A DNA stretch of 64,000 bases, from positions 62,001 to 126,000 of the forward strand of contig NZ_MASN01000037.1 of NCBI RefSeq assembly GCF_001861355.1, read 5' to 3'. This stretch comes from Natrialba sp. SSL1 (GTDB taxonomy: Archaea > Halobacteriota > Halobacteria > Halobacteriales > Natrialbaceae). The notes below the pieces were generated by a model. It was not told the origin of the DNA, ran no database searches, and saw only the letters and a program-made list of their open reading frames with translations. This document shows, piece by piece, positions 32,827-41,113 of this stretch (positions within the stretch are counted from its first letter, which is position 1; every line of letters begins with the position of its first letter). The translations under genes were made by a program, and so were the position numbers.

Positions 32827-34310
32827 TGGCCGCCATCACCGCAGTCGGCGCGTACGCACCACGGTTCCGGATCACGGCCGAAGCCTTCGCAGATGCCTGG
32901 GGTCACTTCCAGGCGTCTGGTATCTCCGAGAAGGCCGTCCCCGCAGCCGACGAGGACGCGCTCACGATGGGCTACGAGGCCGCGACGCGCGCACTCGAGG
33001 CAGCGGATCTCACAGGCGACGCCATCGACTGGCTCGGCTTCGCATCCTCTCGCCCACCGGTCGCAGAGGAGGATCTGACAGCCCGTCTGGGCGCGATGCT
33101 CGCCGTCAACGAGGCGACCACCCGTCACGTCTTCACCGGCAGCACCCGAGCCGGTACACGCGCGCTCTGGGCCGGCATTGACGCCGTCGACACCGATGAG
33201 ACCACGACGGGACTCGTCGTCGCTGCCGACGCACCGCGTGGCGAACCGGACAGCGAACTCGACCACGCCGCCGGCGCGGCTGGCGCTGCGTTCGTCCTCG
33301 AAGCAAGCGGTCCAGCCGACATCGCCGACCGCGCCGAGTACTCCCTCCCCTACCCCGGCACCCGCTTCCGGAACACCGGTGAGGAAGAGACTCAGGGCCT
33401 CGGCGTCACCCAGTACGACCGCCAGGCGTTCACCGAAACCATCGGCGGCGCTGTGGCTGCACTCGAGTCCGACTCCAGCGACGACCTCGAGCCAGCGGCC
33501 GCCGCTATCCAGGCACCGAACGGGAAACTCCCCTACCGTGCCGCCGGCGCAGCTGGTGTCGGCACCGACGAGATCCAGGCCGCTGCAACCGTTCACAAGC
33601 TTGGCGACCTCGGTGCTGCGAGCGTCCCGGTCTCGCTCGCCAGCGCGCTTGCGGACGGTCACGAATCGATTCTGGCAGTCTCGTTCGGTAGTGGGGCCGG
33701 TGCTGACGCGCTGGTACTCGAGTCCGATGGGAGCGTTCCGACACAGATCGATCTGGACGCGAACACAGATACGAACGGTGAAGACGACGAACAGACGCTC
33801 TCGTACGCCGAGTACCTCCGCCAGCGCGGTGTCGTCACCGCGGGACCACCATCTGGAGGCGGTGCGTACGTCAGCGTTCCGTCGTGGCGGCGGTCGATTC
33901 CACAGCGGTACCGACTCGAGGCGGGGCGCTGTCCCGAGTGTGGTGCGCTCGCGTTCCCGCCGGAGGGTGCGTGTGATGACTGTGGATCGCTCGTCGAGTA
34001 CGAGACAGTCACCCTCGCGAACAGGGGTCGGATCGAGGCTGTGACGACGATTTCACAGGGCGGTGCGCCGCCGGAGTTCGCCCCACAGCAGTCACAGGCA
34101 GGAGATTACGCGGCGGCGATCGTCGAACTCCCGGTTGCGGACAGTGCGGGGACGGAGGCCGGGGATGAGACCGTGAGCCTCCCGGCGATGGGGACCGACG
34201 CCGCACCCGACGCCTTCGCAGTGGACGACGAAATCGAGACGACGATTCGGCGGATCTACACGCAGGAGGGTGTGACACGGTACGGGTTCAAGGTTCGACC
34301 GACCGCGTAA
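32826..34310 (+). CDS. HMG-CoA synthase-like / DUF35 (zinc ribbon-OB) fusion protein
   Basis: 494 aa. Residues 1-300 have the thiolase fold of archaeal HMG-CoA synthase, but at the nucleophile position the expected ACYAGT-type motif reads STRAGT (Thr107 instead of Cys), and at the catalytic His position the usual HQPNGK reads QAPNGK (Gln229). Residues about 365-490 form a DUF35 domain: a rubredoxin-like zinc ribbon (C369, C372, C383, C386) and an OB fold. It is probably a non-catalytic scaffold or acyl-CoA shuttle for the coupled thiolase. In known complexes these are separate proteins. Confidence 0.82.
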   Translation: MAAITAVGAYAPRFRITAEAFADAWGHFQASGISEKAVPAADEDALTMGYEAATRALEAADLTGDAIDWLGFASSRPPVAEEDLTARLGAMLAVNEATTRHVFTGSTRAGTRALWAGIDAVDTDETTTGLVVAADAPRGEPDSELDHAAGAAGAAFVLEASGPADIADRAEYSLPYPGTRFRNTGEEETQGLGVTQYDRQAFTETIGGAVAALESDSSDDLEPAAAAIQAPNGKLPYRAAGAAGVGTDEIQAAATVHKLGDLGAASVPVSLASALADGHESILAVSFGSGAGADALVLESDGSVPTQIDLDANTDTNGEDDEQTLSYAEYLRQRGVVTAGPPSGGGAYVSVPSWRRSIPQRYRLEAGRCPECGALAFPPEGACDDCGSLVEYETVTLANRGRIEAVTTISQGGAPPEFAPQQSQAGDYAAAIVELPVADSAGTEAGDETVSLPAMGTDAAPDAFAVDDEIETTIRRIYTQEGVTRYGFKVRPTA

Positions 34311-34540
34311 CGGCTTCCTTGGGAGCAGCGTCTCGTCTTTGCCAGAACGTCCGTTCGGAGGGAGTAGTAGCCGTTGTCCGTCCGCTGTTGCCACCTGTGG
34401 CTAGCTACGGGTGAGACTGACGACTCACAGTGTGGGACAACGGCGGTGGTCGAGAGCGACTGTAACTCGAGGAGAGAACGGAAGGGAGAGAGGGAGAAGG
34501 AGGTGGGGAGAGGGGAGAGAAAGTGACTGGAGTGAAACGA

Positions 34541-34756
34541 CTAGTCCGCGTTGAGCGGTGGCTTGGCGGAACGGGCCTCGTCGGAGGCGTCAGCGGGTGT
34601 ATTGACGAACATCGCATGGCCGATGATCCCCATCGCGGTGAACGCGCCGATCGGGACGGCTGCGGTCAGCGAGACGCCAACGAACGTCAGGGCTGCGGTG
34701 ATTCCAAGCAGTGCGACTGGGATAAGGCCAAGAACAATGTCGTAATATCCAGTCAT
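34541..34756 (-). CDS. 71-aa membrane protein
   Basis: MTGYYDIVLGLIPVALLGIT starts the first of two hydrophobic helices; the second is AAVPIGAFTAMGIIGHAMFV, followed by a short charged tail. It resembles small haloarchaeal membrane proteins of unknown function. A clear TATA box lies 31 nt upstream. Confidence 0.7.
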   Translation of the reverse strand: MTGYYDIVLGLIPVALLGITAALTFVGVSLTAAVPIGAFTAMGIIGHAMFVNTPADASDEARSAKPPLNAD

Positions 34757-34780
34757 AATCTATCCAATAGTACGTGAAAT

Positions 34781-34793
34781 GTGTATATAAGTG
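34781..34793 (-). promoter_or_regulatory. TATA box of the 71-aa membrane protein gene
   Basis: Minus-strand cacttatatacac is centred 31 nt upstream of ATG 34756. Confidence 0.6.
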
Positions 34794-34978
34794 TTTCCCA
34801 TAATCGCCTGATATTGGACTCATTTCTAATCCGTATTTTGGGTGGTGGATAGCCATAACTTATGAGTTGCTTATCGATGGGTTGATTTGGATAAGAATAA
34901 TCATGGGATGGGAGAGAGATTCACCGATGGAACGTCGAACCGCGGACTTGAGTCGAAAAACCGCACGAGGGAAACACT

Positions 34979-35101
34979 ATGTCAAATGTTGACAGTAGTC
35001 ATTTTGTAATTGCGGGAGACCATCCAGAATATGATACCGCTGTCAGCCCCACTATCGTCTTTTTAGATGGTGATATGTCTGGAGACAGATATGGTGGGTA
35101 G
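34979..35101 (+). other. AT-rich segment with a doubtful 40-codon open frame
   Basis: The gap 34757-35109 is clearly AT-richer than its surroundings. Within it an ATG frame at 34979-35101 encodes MSNVDSSHFVIAGDHPEYDT and 20 more residues. It has no clear promoter and non-haloarchaeal codon choice (A/T third positions), so it may be a decayed fragment or chance. The rest of the gap shows nothing recognisable. Confidence 0.25.
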
Positions 35102-35109
35102 CCGAAGCG

Positions 35110-35526
35110 TTACCGCCGGGCGATTGTGGTGTACCCGATACGCCAGCCGACGAGGGCAACCAGCCCGAAGCCGGTGATGACGAGGCCGAACGGCCAGGCA
35201 GCAGCCCCGTCGAGGTACGGGGAGACGCGAAGCGAGAGTCCGATATTGGCCGCTGCGATCCAGGTCAGCGCCGTCAGTCGCACCGTTCCGATCACCGACG
35301 CCGTGCTGTTGCGGGTGTACAGCCCCGACAGTGCCGCCATCGCGATCCAACCGAGCAGGAACGGTGCCAGCGCCTCGAGCAAGGCAGGAACGCCGTCGAC
35401 CAGCCCGTGAGAGAACTGACCGTACAGAATTAACGCTGTCAACAGCGCGATGTCGACGGTGCCGACGAGCAGCGTTTCGCGATCGAAGGCTGACGTGTGC
35501 TCATCCGCCTGCACTGCAGTGTCCAT
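35110..35526 (-). CDS. DUF3054 family membrane protein
   Basis: 138 aa with four transmembrane helices (LVGTVDIALLTALILYGQFS, ALAPFLLGWIAMAALSGLY, LTALTWIAAANIGLSLRV, FGLVITGFGLVALVGWRIGY). Length, helix number and the D-x-A start in helix 1 fit DUF3054. Function unknown. Confidence 0.8.
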   Translation of the reverse strand: MDTAVQADEHTSAFDRETLLVGTVDIALLTALILYGQFSHGLVDGVPALLEALAPFLLGWIAMAALSGLYTRNSTASVIGTVRLTALTWIAAANIGLSLRVSPYLDGAAAWPFGLVITGFGLVALVGWRIGYTTIARR

Positions 35527-35589
35527 ACGCGCTGCTCAGGGCTGTGTCCCTATTGATGTCCCGATTTTAGTGACGAGGGTGGCTGGTCA

Positions 35590-35830
35590 CGTCCATGAAG
35601 CGACTGCGCAAAACAATCACACGAAGTGACAGGGGAGGAGGAACCCGGCGACTGGCATCGCCGAGTTGCCGCATGTCGTCCCAACGGACGAAGCGTCTCC
35701 GTGCGAGGGCGTCCTCGCACGTCCCTTCGAACGAACGGGAGCGGCTTTGTTATCGGACCCCTTCACCACGCAGGCGAGATCAAGCGGTGTCACCGGACCA
35801 GCGTAAGACGTGCATACCGACTCGAGTACC
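35590..35830. other. Intergenic region with stable hairpins, possible noncoding RNA
   Basis: The 361-bp gap 35527-35887 has no credible protein frame. It contains a hairpin with arms cggcga/tcgccg at 35648-35665, and a perfect 8-bp hairpin gtgcgagg/cctcgcac with a 4-nt loop at 35700-35719. GC is high and evenly distributed. It may be an uncharacterised structured RNA; strand unknown. Confidence 0.35.
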
Positions 35831-35887
35831 CGGCGTATGGCGTCCCAAACTAAAGCCTCGCTGGGTAGTGTCGCTGTGGGCAAGCGA

Positions 35888-36514
35888 TCAGCGCGCGCTC
35901 GTCTCAGCACTGTCGTCCTCCCGACGAAGATACCCGATCGTTCCCGGATCGAAATAATAGCGCGAGCCACAGTTTCGACAGTCCGCCGACAGTGCCTGGC
36001 CGTGCTGGTGGAGCTTCCAGAGCTTCGTCTGATTGCGCTCGATCTCGAGTGTCACCGGCTGATCGCAGTTCGGCACGGTACACGGGAACCGGACGTACCA
36101 GTTCGGCACCGAAAGCGCACCAAGCGGGGCGAGTTCGCTTCGCAGTCGGCACAGCAGGTTGAAAATCGTCACCGAGGGGTTCTCGCGGTCGATGACGACG
36201 CCCTCGACGTCGCTAATGAAGCCGCCACGGCGGCGCTCGTCGTCGTACAGCGGTAACACGGGAATGCCCTTCGCGAGCGCGTAGCCGACCTCCTGATTGA
36301 TCCACTGGCTCGTCGTCGCTCGCTCGGTGAGCACCGCGACAACAACGTCGCTGTTCGCCAGCCGTCCCTCGAGACGCGCCCGTGACCCGCCCGATTCGAC
36401 CTCCTCGAGCACGATGTGGACGCCAAAGGGGAAGTTCTTCACCGTCGAGAACAGGTCCTGAACGAGTTCGAGATCACCTGGTGCGTGCGAGACGAAGACC
36501 TGTTCTCCGGACAT
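35888..36514 (-). CDS. TIR-domain protein with C-terminal zinc ribbon
   Basis: 208 aa from ATG 36514 (MSGEQVFVSHAPGDLELVQD); the frame is open upstream but that part is basic. Residues 1-115 have the TIR_2 fold: VFVSHAPGD strand, ANSDVVVAVLTERATTSQWI, and NQEVGYALAKGIPVLPLY with Glu75 in the position of the NADase catalytic Glu. Residues 140-195 contain C145, C150, C179 and C182, a zinc ribbon that could bind nucleic acid or ligand. Soluble. Its partner or trigger is unknown; no known defence gene is next to it. Confidence 0.83.
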   Translation of the reverse strand: MSGEQVFVSHAPGDLELVQDLFSTVKNFPFGVHIVLEEVESGGSRARLEGRLANSDVVVAVLTERATTSQWINQEVGYALAKGIPVLPLYDDERRRGGFISDVEGVVIDRENPSVTIFNLLCRLRSELAPLGALSVPNWYVRFPCTVPNCDQPVTLEIERNQTKLWKLHQHGQALSADCRNCGSRYYFDPGTIGYLRREDDSAETSAR

Positions 36515-36596
36515 ACTCTCTCGTCGAGATGATGGTTCGTGAGCTATTATTAAGGTACCTACTCTCGACAGGTGCACACAGCGGCCGTTCCAGACG

Positions 36597-37043
36597 CTAT
36601 GCCTGCGAAATCGTCTCCAGCACCCGCTGTGAGAACTCCACCTGCGAGAGCTCGTTTGAGAGCCCCTCGAACCACGCAGCTTCGACGTGCCAGCTTCCCC
36701 GTCGGTCTCCATCGGTCGTCAGCGACGTGGCCTCGAGTCGTCCCGGCTGCCACTCGCGCTCCTCGGCGACCGCCAGCAGCGACCGAAGCACCGCACCGAC
36801 CTCGTTGCTCGTCACACCCGGCGCCTCCGAGACGGTTTCGTACTCGAGTACGATCGGAGCGGGCTGCTCGTCGCCGGTTGTCTCGTGTCCGTTTTGGTTT
36901 TCGTCCACGTTCGCGTCTCCGTTCCCATCCTCATTCCCATTCCCATCCCCATCTCTGTCCCCCTGTTCGAACGCCGTCACGTAGATGCCGTGGCTCATGA
37001 GCCGGTTCTCGAGTGCGACAGCCACGGGCCGCTCGTCACTCAT
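36597..37043 (-). CDS. Conserved haloarchaeal protein with Asp/Gly/Asn-rich insertion
   Basis: 148 aa. Two conserved blocks (RPVAVALENRLMSHGIYVTAF and VLEYETVSEAPGVTSNEVGA...WHVEAAWFEGL...FSQRVLETI) are separated by about 25 residues of Gly/Asp/Asn/Glu repeats (DRDGDGNGNEDGNGD). The fold looks alpha/beta, cytosolic. Function not known. It precedes the TIR gene on the same strand, 82 bp apart, which has its own AT-rich promoter region. Confidence 0.72.
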   Translation of the reverse strand: MSDERPVAVALENRLMSHGIYVTAFEQGDRDGDGNGNEDGNGDANVDENQNGHETTGDEQPAPIVLEYETVSEAPGVTSNEVGAVLRSLLAVAEEREWQPGRLEATSLTTDGDRRGSWHVEAAWFEGLSNELSQVEFSQRVLETISQA

Positions 37044-37154
37044 ACGAGACGTGTTGTCGTGTTGTGAGAAAAGGTGTTTGGTCGGGTGTGTACTGTGCCG
37101 GCATTGTGGACACCCGTGGTGGAAAACCGCGGGAACGACCGAGCGAAAGCCCGC

Positions 37155-37799
37155 TCAGAGCGGGTCGACCAGATCCTCGAGTGCAGCCATCGGATCGTCG
37201 GCCTTCGCGACGCCGCTTGCGAGCAGGACACCCTCGGAGCCGAGGTCACCGGCAGCGACCACGTCGTCACCGGTGCTGATACCCGCACCGCAGAGTACGG
37301 CCACGTCGTCGTCGACACTCTCAGCTGCTTCTACCGCGTCCTCGACGATATCCGGGTCGGCCTGGCTGACCGGCGTTCCCGTCCCGATGAGTTCCGGCGG
37401 TTCGACGGCGACGGCATCCGGCCCGAGGGCCGCGGCCGCGCCGATCTGAGCCGGGTTGTTCGCACAGATGACCGTCTCGAGCCCGGCACGCTCCGCTGCC
37501 TGCACCGAGCCGTCGATATCGGCGAGCTTCAGGCGCTGTTCGGAGTGATTGATCAGGGTCCCGACGGCACCCGCGTCGGCGACCGACTCGGCGAGCGTGT
37601 GGCCGGTGTTGCTCCCGTGTTCGATCGGATCGACGTGCTGTGCCCAGGTCTCTGCGCCGGTGTCGGCGACGCGCTCGAGGTGTGCTGCCTGCGGCGCGAC
37701 GGCGAGGCGCGCGTCGGTGGTCTCGTTGACATCGCGGACGGCCTCCGCGACGGCGACTGGATCACACGGATACGTCTTCAGGTTGACGAGGACGAACAT
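37155..37799 (-). CDS. tpiA: Triosephosphate isomerase
   Basis: 214 aa, the short archaeal type (bacterial enzymes about 250). Asn6 and Lys8 (LVNLKTY), electrophile His85 (NHSEQR) and catalytic base Glu133 ([11 protein letters not shown]) are present, and the phosphate loops CGAGIS and LLASGVAKA close the barrel. It interconverts dihydroxyacetone phosphate and glyceraldehyde 3-phosphate in glycolysis/gluconeogenesis and glycerol use. Confidence 0.96.
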   Translation of the reverse strand: MFVLVNLKTYPCDPVAVAEAVRDVNETTDARLAVAPQAAHLERVADTGAETWAQHVDPIEHGSNTGHTLAESVADAGAVGTLINHSEQRLKLADIDGSVQAAERAGLETVICANNPAQIGAAAALGPDAVAVEPPELIGTGTPVSQADPDIVEDAVEAAESVDDDVAVLCGAGISTGDDVVAAGDLGSEGVLLASGVAKADDPMAALEDLVDPL

Positions 37800-37987
37800 C
37801 GCTATAGGAGAGAGGCCCGTCCCGCGGAAGAAATAGCTTGCGAGTCAGCACGCCACGTCGCGCCACGACCGCCACGTGGGATACGGGGGCAGACAGCGGC
37901 TCGCACTCGAGTGGCATAGACAACGCGCCCGCATCGCAATTGGGTACGTCTCCCGTTGCTATCAGCTCACGTCGACACGAACTGCGC

Positions 37988-38542
37988 TCAGTCCTTGCGC
38001 TTGACGACGTCACCGAGTGTGTAACTGCCCGACGAGGAGCCGCCGGACCACTCGGAGTCGTCGCCCGAGCTTCCTTCTGCGTTCAGGTTGATCTCGAGGA
38101 AGCGCTCGAGTTTCGTCTGGACGCGGTCGCTCGGCAGCGTATCACCGCGCTCGATCTTCCGGATGAGACTCGACTTCTCGTTGAGCTCGTTGGCCAGATC
38201 GGACTGGCTGAGACCCTTGTCTTCGCGTGCGGATCGCACGAGATCGTCGTAATCGGGTGCGAGCTGGTCCATATCGTCGAACATGTCTGACCGACGTTGG
38301 GAACTCGAACTGGAGCTAGAACTCGACGACGAGCCACTCGTCCCGCCCGAGCCGGCCGACTGGCCGCCGGAACTCGAGGACGAGGAGCCGGTCGAGTACT
38401 TGGTGGACGTGCTCGAACTCGAAGTCTGTCTGACTTCGGTACCGAAGTCGGTACAGTTCGAACACACGTCTAACTTCGCGCCCTCGACCTTGATGGTCTT
38501 CGGAGACGACGTCTCGGCGCCACACATCTCGCACTGAACCAT
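37988..38542 (-). CDS. Multiprotein bridging factor aMBF1
   Basis: 184 aa from ATG 38542 (MVQCEMCGAETSSPKTIKVE). A zinc ribbon with CEMC (residues 4-7) and CSNC (27-30), a long Ser/Gly-rich linker (about 40-85), then an HTH_3 domain (about 95-150: DYDDLVRSAREDKGLSQSDL, IRKIERGDTLPSD). Archaeal MBF1 associates with ribosomes and translation more than with transcription. The Ser-rich linker is longer than in most archaea. Confidence 0.93.
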   Translation of the reverse strand: MVQCEMCGAETSSPKTIKVEGAKLDVCSNCTDFGTEVRQTSSSSTSTKYSTGSSSSSSGGQSAGSGGTSGSSSSSSSSSSSQRRSDMFDDMDQLAPDYDDLVRSAREDKGLSQSDLANELNEKSSLIRKIERGDTLPSDRVQTKLERFLEINLNAEGSSGDDSEWSGGSSSGSYTLGDVVKRKD

Positions 38543-38639
38543 GGACGAACCTATATCGCGGCGAGTCATAAACCATGCGGCGCGTTGCTGCGCCGAAGAC
38601 AGTCGCACCCACAGCCCGATGCCGGGTACTCGAGTCGTG

Positions 38640-39251
38640 CTACTCGAGTGCCGTCCAGGAGTAGAAAAAGCGCTGGAGCGCCGTCAGGTGGCCGACGACG
38701 GCGAGGAAGACCAGCAGCCAGCCGATCAGCGTCAGGCCGGCGACTTCGCCCGAGACTGGGTAGGCGAGGAAGCCGACGACGCCGATGATGGCCAGCCGGT
38801 CCGCTCGACCGACGAGACCGCCGTACACTCGGTCGAGGCCAACGGCCTGGGCTTGCGTCCCGAGATAGGAGGTCATCACGACGCCCGTGACAGCGAGGAA
38901 GCCGAGCAGATAATCGCCGATGCCGGCCGCCAGTCCGGCGATGATGATGATGTCGGCGTATCGATCGAGCACGTGGTCGAGCAGGTCGCCGCCCGCCGAT
39001 GCAACCTCCTGTTCACGCGCGAGCGCGCCGTCAACGATGTCGAGCCAGCCGTTCAGGAAGACTAGTGCGGCGGCAGCGGCGTACCAGACGGGCGCTGCTC
39101 GCCCGCCGAGGAAGAACGCCGCAGCAGCCAGGATCGCCATCCCGAACGCGACAACACTCACGCCGTCGGGCGTCATCCCGACGCGATCGAACCCTTTGAC
39201 GAACGGGTCCAGAAAGCGCGAGATGTACGGTCTGAACTTGTCGAGTGTCAT
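38640..39251 (-). CDS. CDP-alcohol phosphatidyltransferase (archaetidylinositol phosphate synthase-like)
   Basis: 203 aa with six membrane helices. The D-x2-D-G-x2-A-R-x8-G-x3-D-x3-D active site is intact (DIVDGALAR then GDLLDHVLD). It transfers a polar head group onto CDP-archaeol; archaetidylinositol phosphate synthesis is the usual assignment for this length, though the acceptor cannot be read from the sequence. The start overlaps the stop of the adenylate kinase gene (ATGA). Confidence 0.88.
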   Translation of the reverse strand: MTLDKFRPYISRFLDPFVKGFDRVGMTPDGVSVVAFGMAILAAAAFFLGGRAAPVWYAAAAALVFLNGWLDIVDGALAREQEVASAGGDLLDHVLDRYADIIIIAGLAAGIGDYLLGFLAVTGVVMTSYLGTQAQAVGLDRVYGGLVGRADRLAIIGVVGFLAYPVSGEVAGLTLIGWLLVFLAVVGHLTALQRFFYSWTALE

Positions 39252-39832
39252 GTGAGGTACCCCATGAAGTCGACCTCGCCAGCGCTCGGCTCGCGCTCGC
39301 CCGCGACGACGGCTGCGAGTTCGTCCGCGACGGCCGCCGGCTCGCGGTCGGTCGTATCGATTTCGTAGACGGACTCGAGTCCGTGCTGGTCGACGGCTTC
39401 CGAGAGGATTACGTCGAGGGCCTCGCTCTCGGCGTTCTCAGCCGCTTTCCCTTCGGTTTCGCCGCGTTCGCGGAGTCGATCCGCAAGGTCGTCGGGGGCA
39501 CACCGGAGGACGGCGACGCGGTCGGCGTCGAAGTGGTGGGCGAGGTGGGAGTCGACGACGAGAGTGTCGGCGTCGCGGTCGTCGAGCCACTCGGATAGCC
39601 CGTCCAGGTCGGCGACCTTGCTCTCGCGGTCGGGGTCGACCTCGGTGTAGAGCCCCTCCTCGGCGAGTACGTCGTTGAGGTGGACGACTTCAACCTCACC
39701 GAGGTCGCTGACTCCGCCGTCCTCGGTCCCATCTTCACTGTCGATTTCAGCCTCCCCGGCGAGCCGATCAGCCAGCAGTTCTGTCACGGTCGTCTTCCCC
39801 GTTCCAGGGGTTCCGGTGACGGCGATTCTCAC
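39248..39832 (-). CDS. Adenylate kinase-like P-loop NTPase (AK6/Fap7 family)
   Basis: 194 aa, starting with GTG (39830-39832) that overlaps the TGA of hisC. Walker A GTPGTGKTT at residues 7-15, the AK6 HLNDVLAEEGLY segment, and VVDSHLAHHF Walker-B-like. AK6/Fap7 proteins act as adenylate kinase/ATPase in 30S subunit maturation. An acidic insertion (EIDSEDGTEDGG) enlarges the N-terminal third. Confidence 0.88.
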   Translation of the reverse strand: MRIAVTGTPGTGKTTVTELLADRLAGEAEIDSEDGTEDGGVSDLGEVEVVHLNDVLAEEGLYTEVDPDRESKVADLDGLSEWLDDRDADTLVVDSHLAHHFDADRVAVLRCAPDDLADRLRERGETEGKAAENAESEALDVILSEAVDQHGLESVYEIDTTDREPAAVADELAAVVAGEREPSAGEVDFMGYLT

Positions 39833-41004
39833 GTGTCGGACACCTCGCGTTCGCGGGCGGCTGCGGAATCGGAATCAGACTCGGGATTGGAACCGGAATC
39901 GGGGTCCAGGCCGAGGTCCGCGAGCACCTCGTTGAGCGTCTCGATCGCCCGCTCGGTTTCAGCCTCGGTGCCGCAGGTGATGCGGATGCAGCCTGGCAGC
40001 CCGAAGCTCGTACAGTCGCGGACGATGACCCCGCGTTCCTGCATCGCGTCTGCTACCGCCGAGGCGTCGCCCACAGCTGCGAGAGCGAAGTTCCCCTCGC
40101 TCTCCCAGACGTGCGCGTCAATCTCCTCGCGCATGGCCGTGCGGGACTTGCGTGCCGTCTCGACGGTACGCTCGACGTGTTCGTCGTCGCCGAAGGCGGC
40201 CAGCCCGGCTCGGCAGGCGAGTTCGCTCGCGGCAAACGGGGTGTTCACGCGCGTGTAGGCGCCCGCCCACTCGTCGGGGACTACGGCGTAGCCGAGTCGG
40301 AGCCCGGCGAGGCCGTAGGCCTTCGAGAACGTTCGCAAGACGGCGATATCGTCGCGCGCGTCGAAGCCGTCCCGGCCCTCGATGAGCGCGATGGCGCTGT
40401 CGACATCGGCGAACTCGCCGTAGGCCTCGTCGACAACGACGAGCGTTTCCTCGTCGGTTTCCTCGGCGAGCCGCTCGATTTCGGCGAGATCGATCGTCGA
40501 CCCCGACGGGTTATGCGGGCTGGTGAGATAGACGATCCGTTCACCGCCGTAGTCCTCGAGGACGGCTGCTGCGGTCTGGGCGAATCCATCCTCGCGGTTG
40601 AGGCTGTACTCGCTGACCTCGCCGTGGTGAAAGCGGGCGCTCATGCCGTAGTAGGCGAAGCCGGGCGTCGGAACGAGCACCTCGTCGCCGGGTTCGATGA
40701 CGGCCCGTGAGAGGTAATCAAGCGCCCCGTCACCGCCGTTTGCCAGCCAGACCTGTGCGGGTGAGACATCCCAGTGGTTGGCGACGGCTTCGGTAAGGTC
40801 TGTGTGTGTGGATTTCGGATACGAACTGACACTCGAGGCGGCCTCGCGGATAGTCTCGACGGCGGCCGGCGAGGGTCCGTGCGGGTTCTCGTTCGAGGCG
40901 AGTTTGACAAATTCCGAGGGGTCGCGCCCGAGTTCGCGGGCGACTTCCTCGATGCCCCGACCCGCCTCGTAGGCGACGTGATCGGACAGATCGCGCGGTT
41001 GCAT
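39829..41004 (-). CDS. hisC: Histidinol-phosphate aminotransferase
   Basis: 391 aa from ATG 41004 (MQPRDLSDHVAYEAGRGIEE); the frame is open 13 residues further. Class I/II aminotransferase fold: LASNENPHGPSP binding the phosphate-side substrate, VVDEAYGEFAD, and the PLP lysine in RTFSKAYGLAGLRLGY. It makes histidinol phosphate from imidazole acetol phosphate in histidine synthesis. First gene of an overlapping trio with AK6 and the CDP-alcohol transferase. Confidence 0.93.
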   Translation of the reverse strand: MQPRDLSDHVAYEAGRGIEEVARELGRDPSEFVKLASNENPHGPSPAAVETIREAASSVSSYPKSTHTDLTEAVANHWDVSPAQVWLANGGDGALDYLSRAVIEPGDEVLVPTPGFAYYGMSARFHHGEVSEYSLNREDGFAQTAAAVLEDYGGERIVYLTSPHNPSGSTIDLAEIERLAEETDEETLVVVDEAYGEFADVDSAIALIEGRDGFDARDDIAVLRTFSKAYGLAGLRLGYAVVPDEWAGAYTRVNTPFAASELACRAGLAAFGDDEHVERTVETARKSRTAMREEIDAHVWESEGNFALAAVGDASAVADAMQERGVIVRDCTSFGLPGCIRITCGTEAETERAIETLNEVLADLGLDPDSGSNPESDSDSAAAREREVSDT

Positions 41005-41113
41005 ACGCGAAGCCTGTTCGCCGTGGCTCTTAAGCGTGCTCACCTACCGTCGCCATATCGTAGTGCGGGGCGCTGTTCGTCGCTGGTCGTCCGTCATGGG
41101 AGCCAGCACCTGT

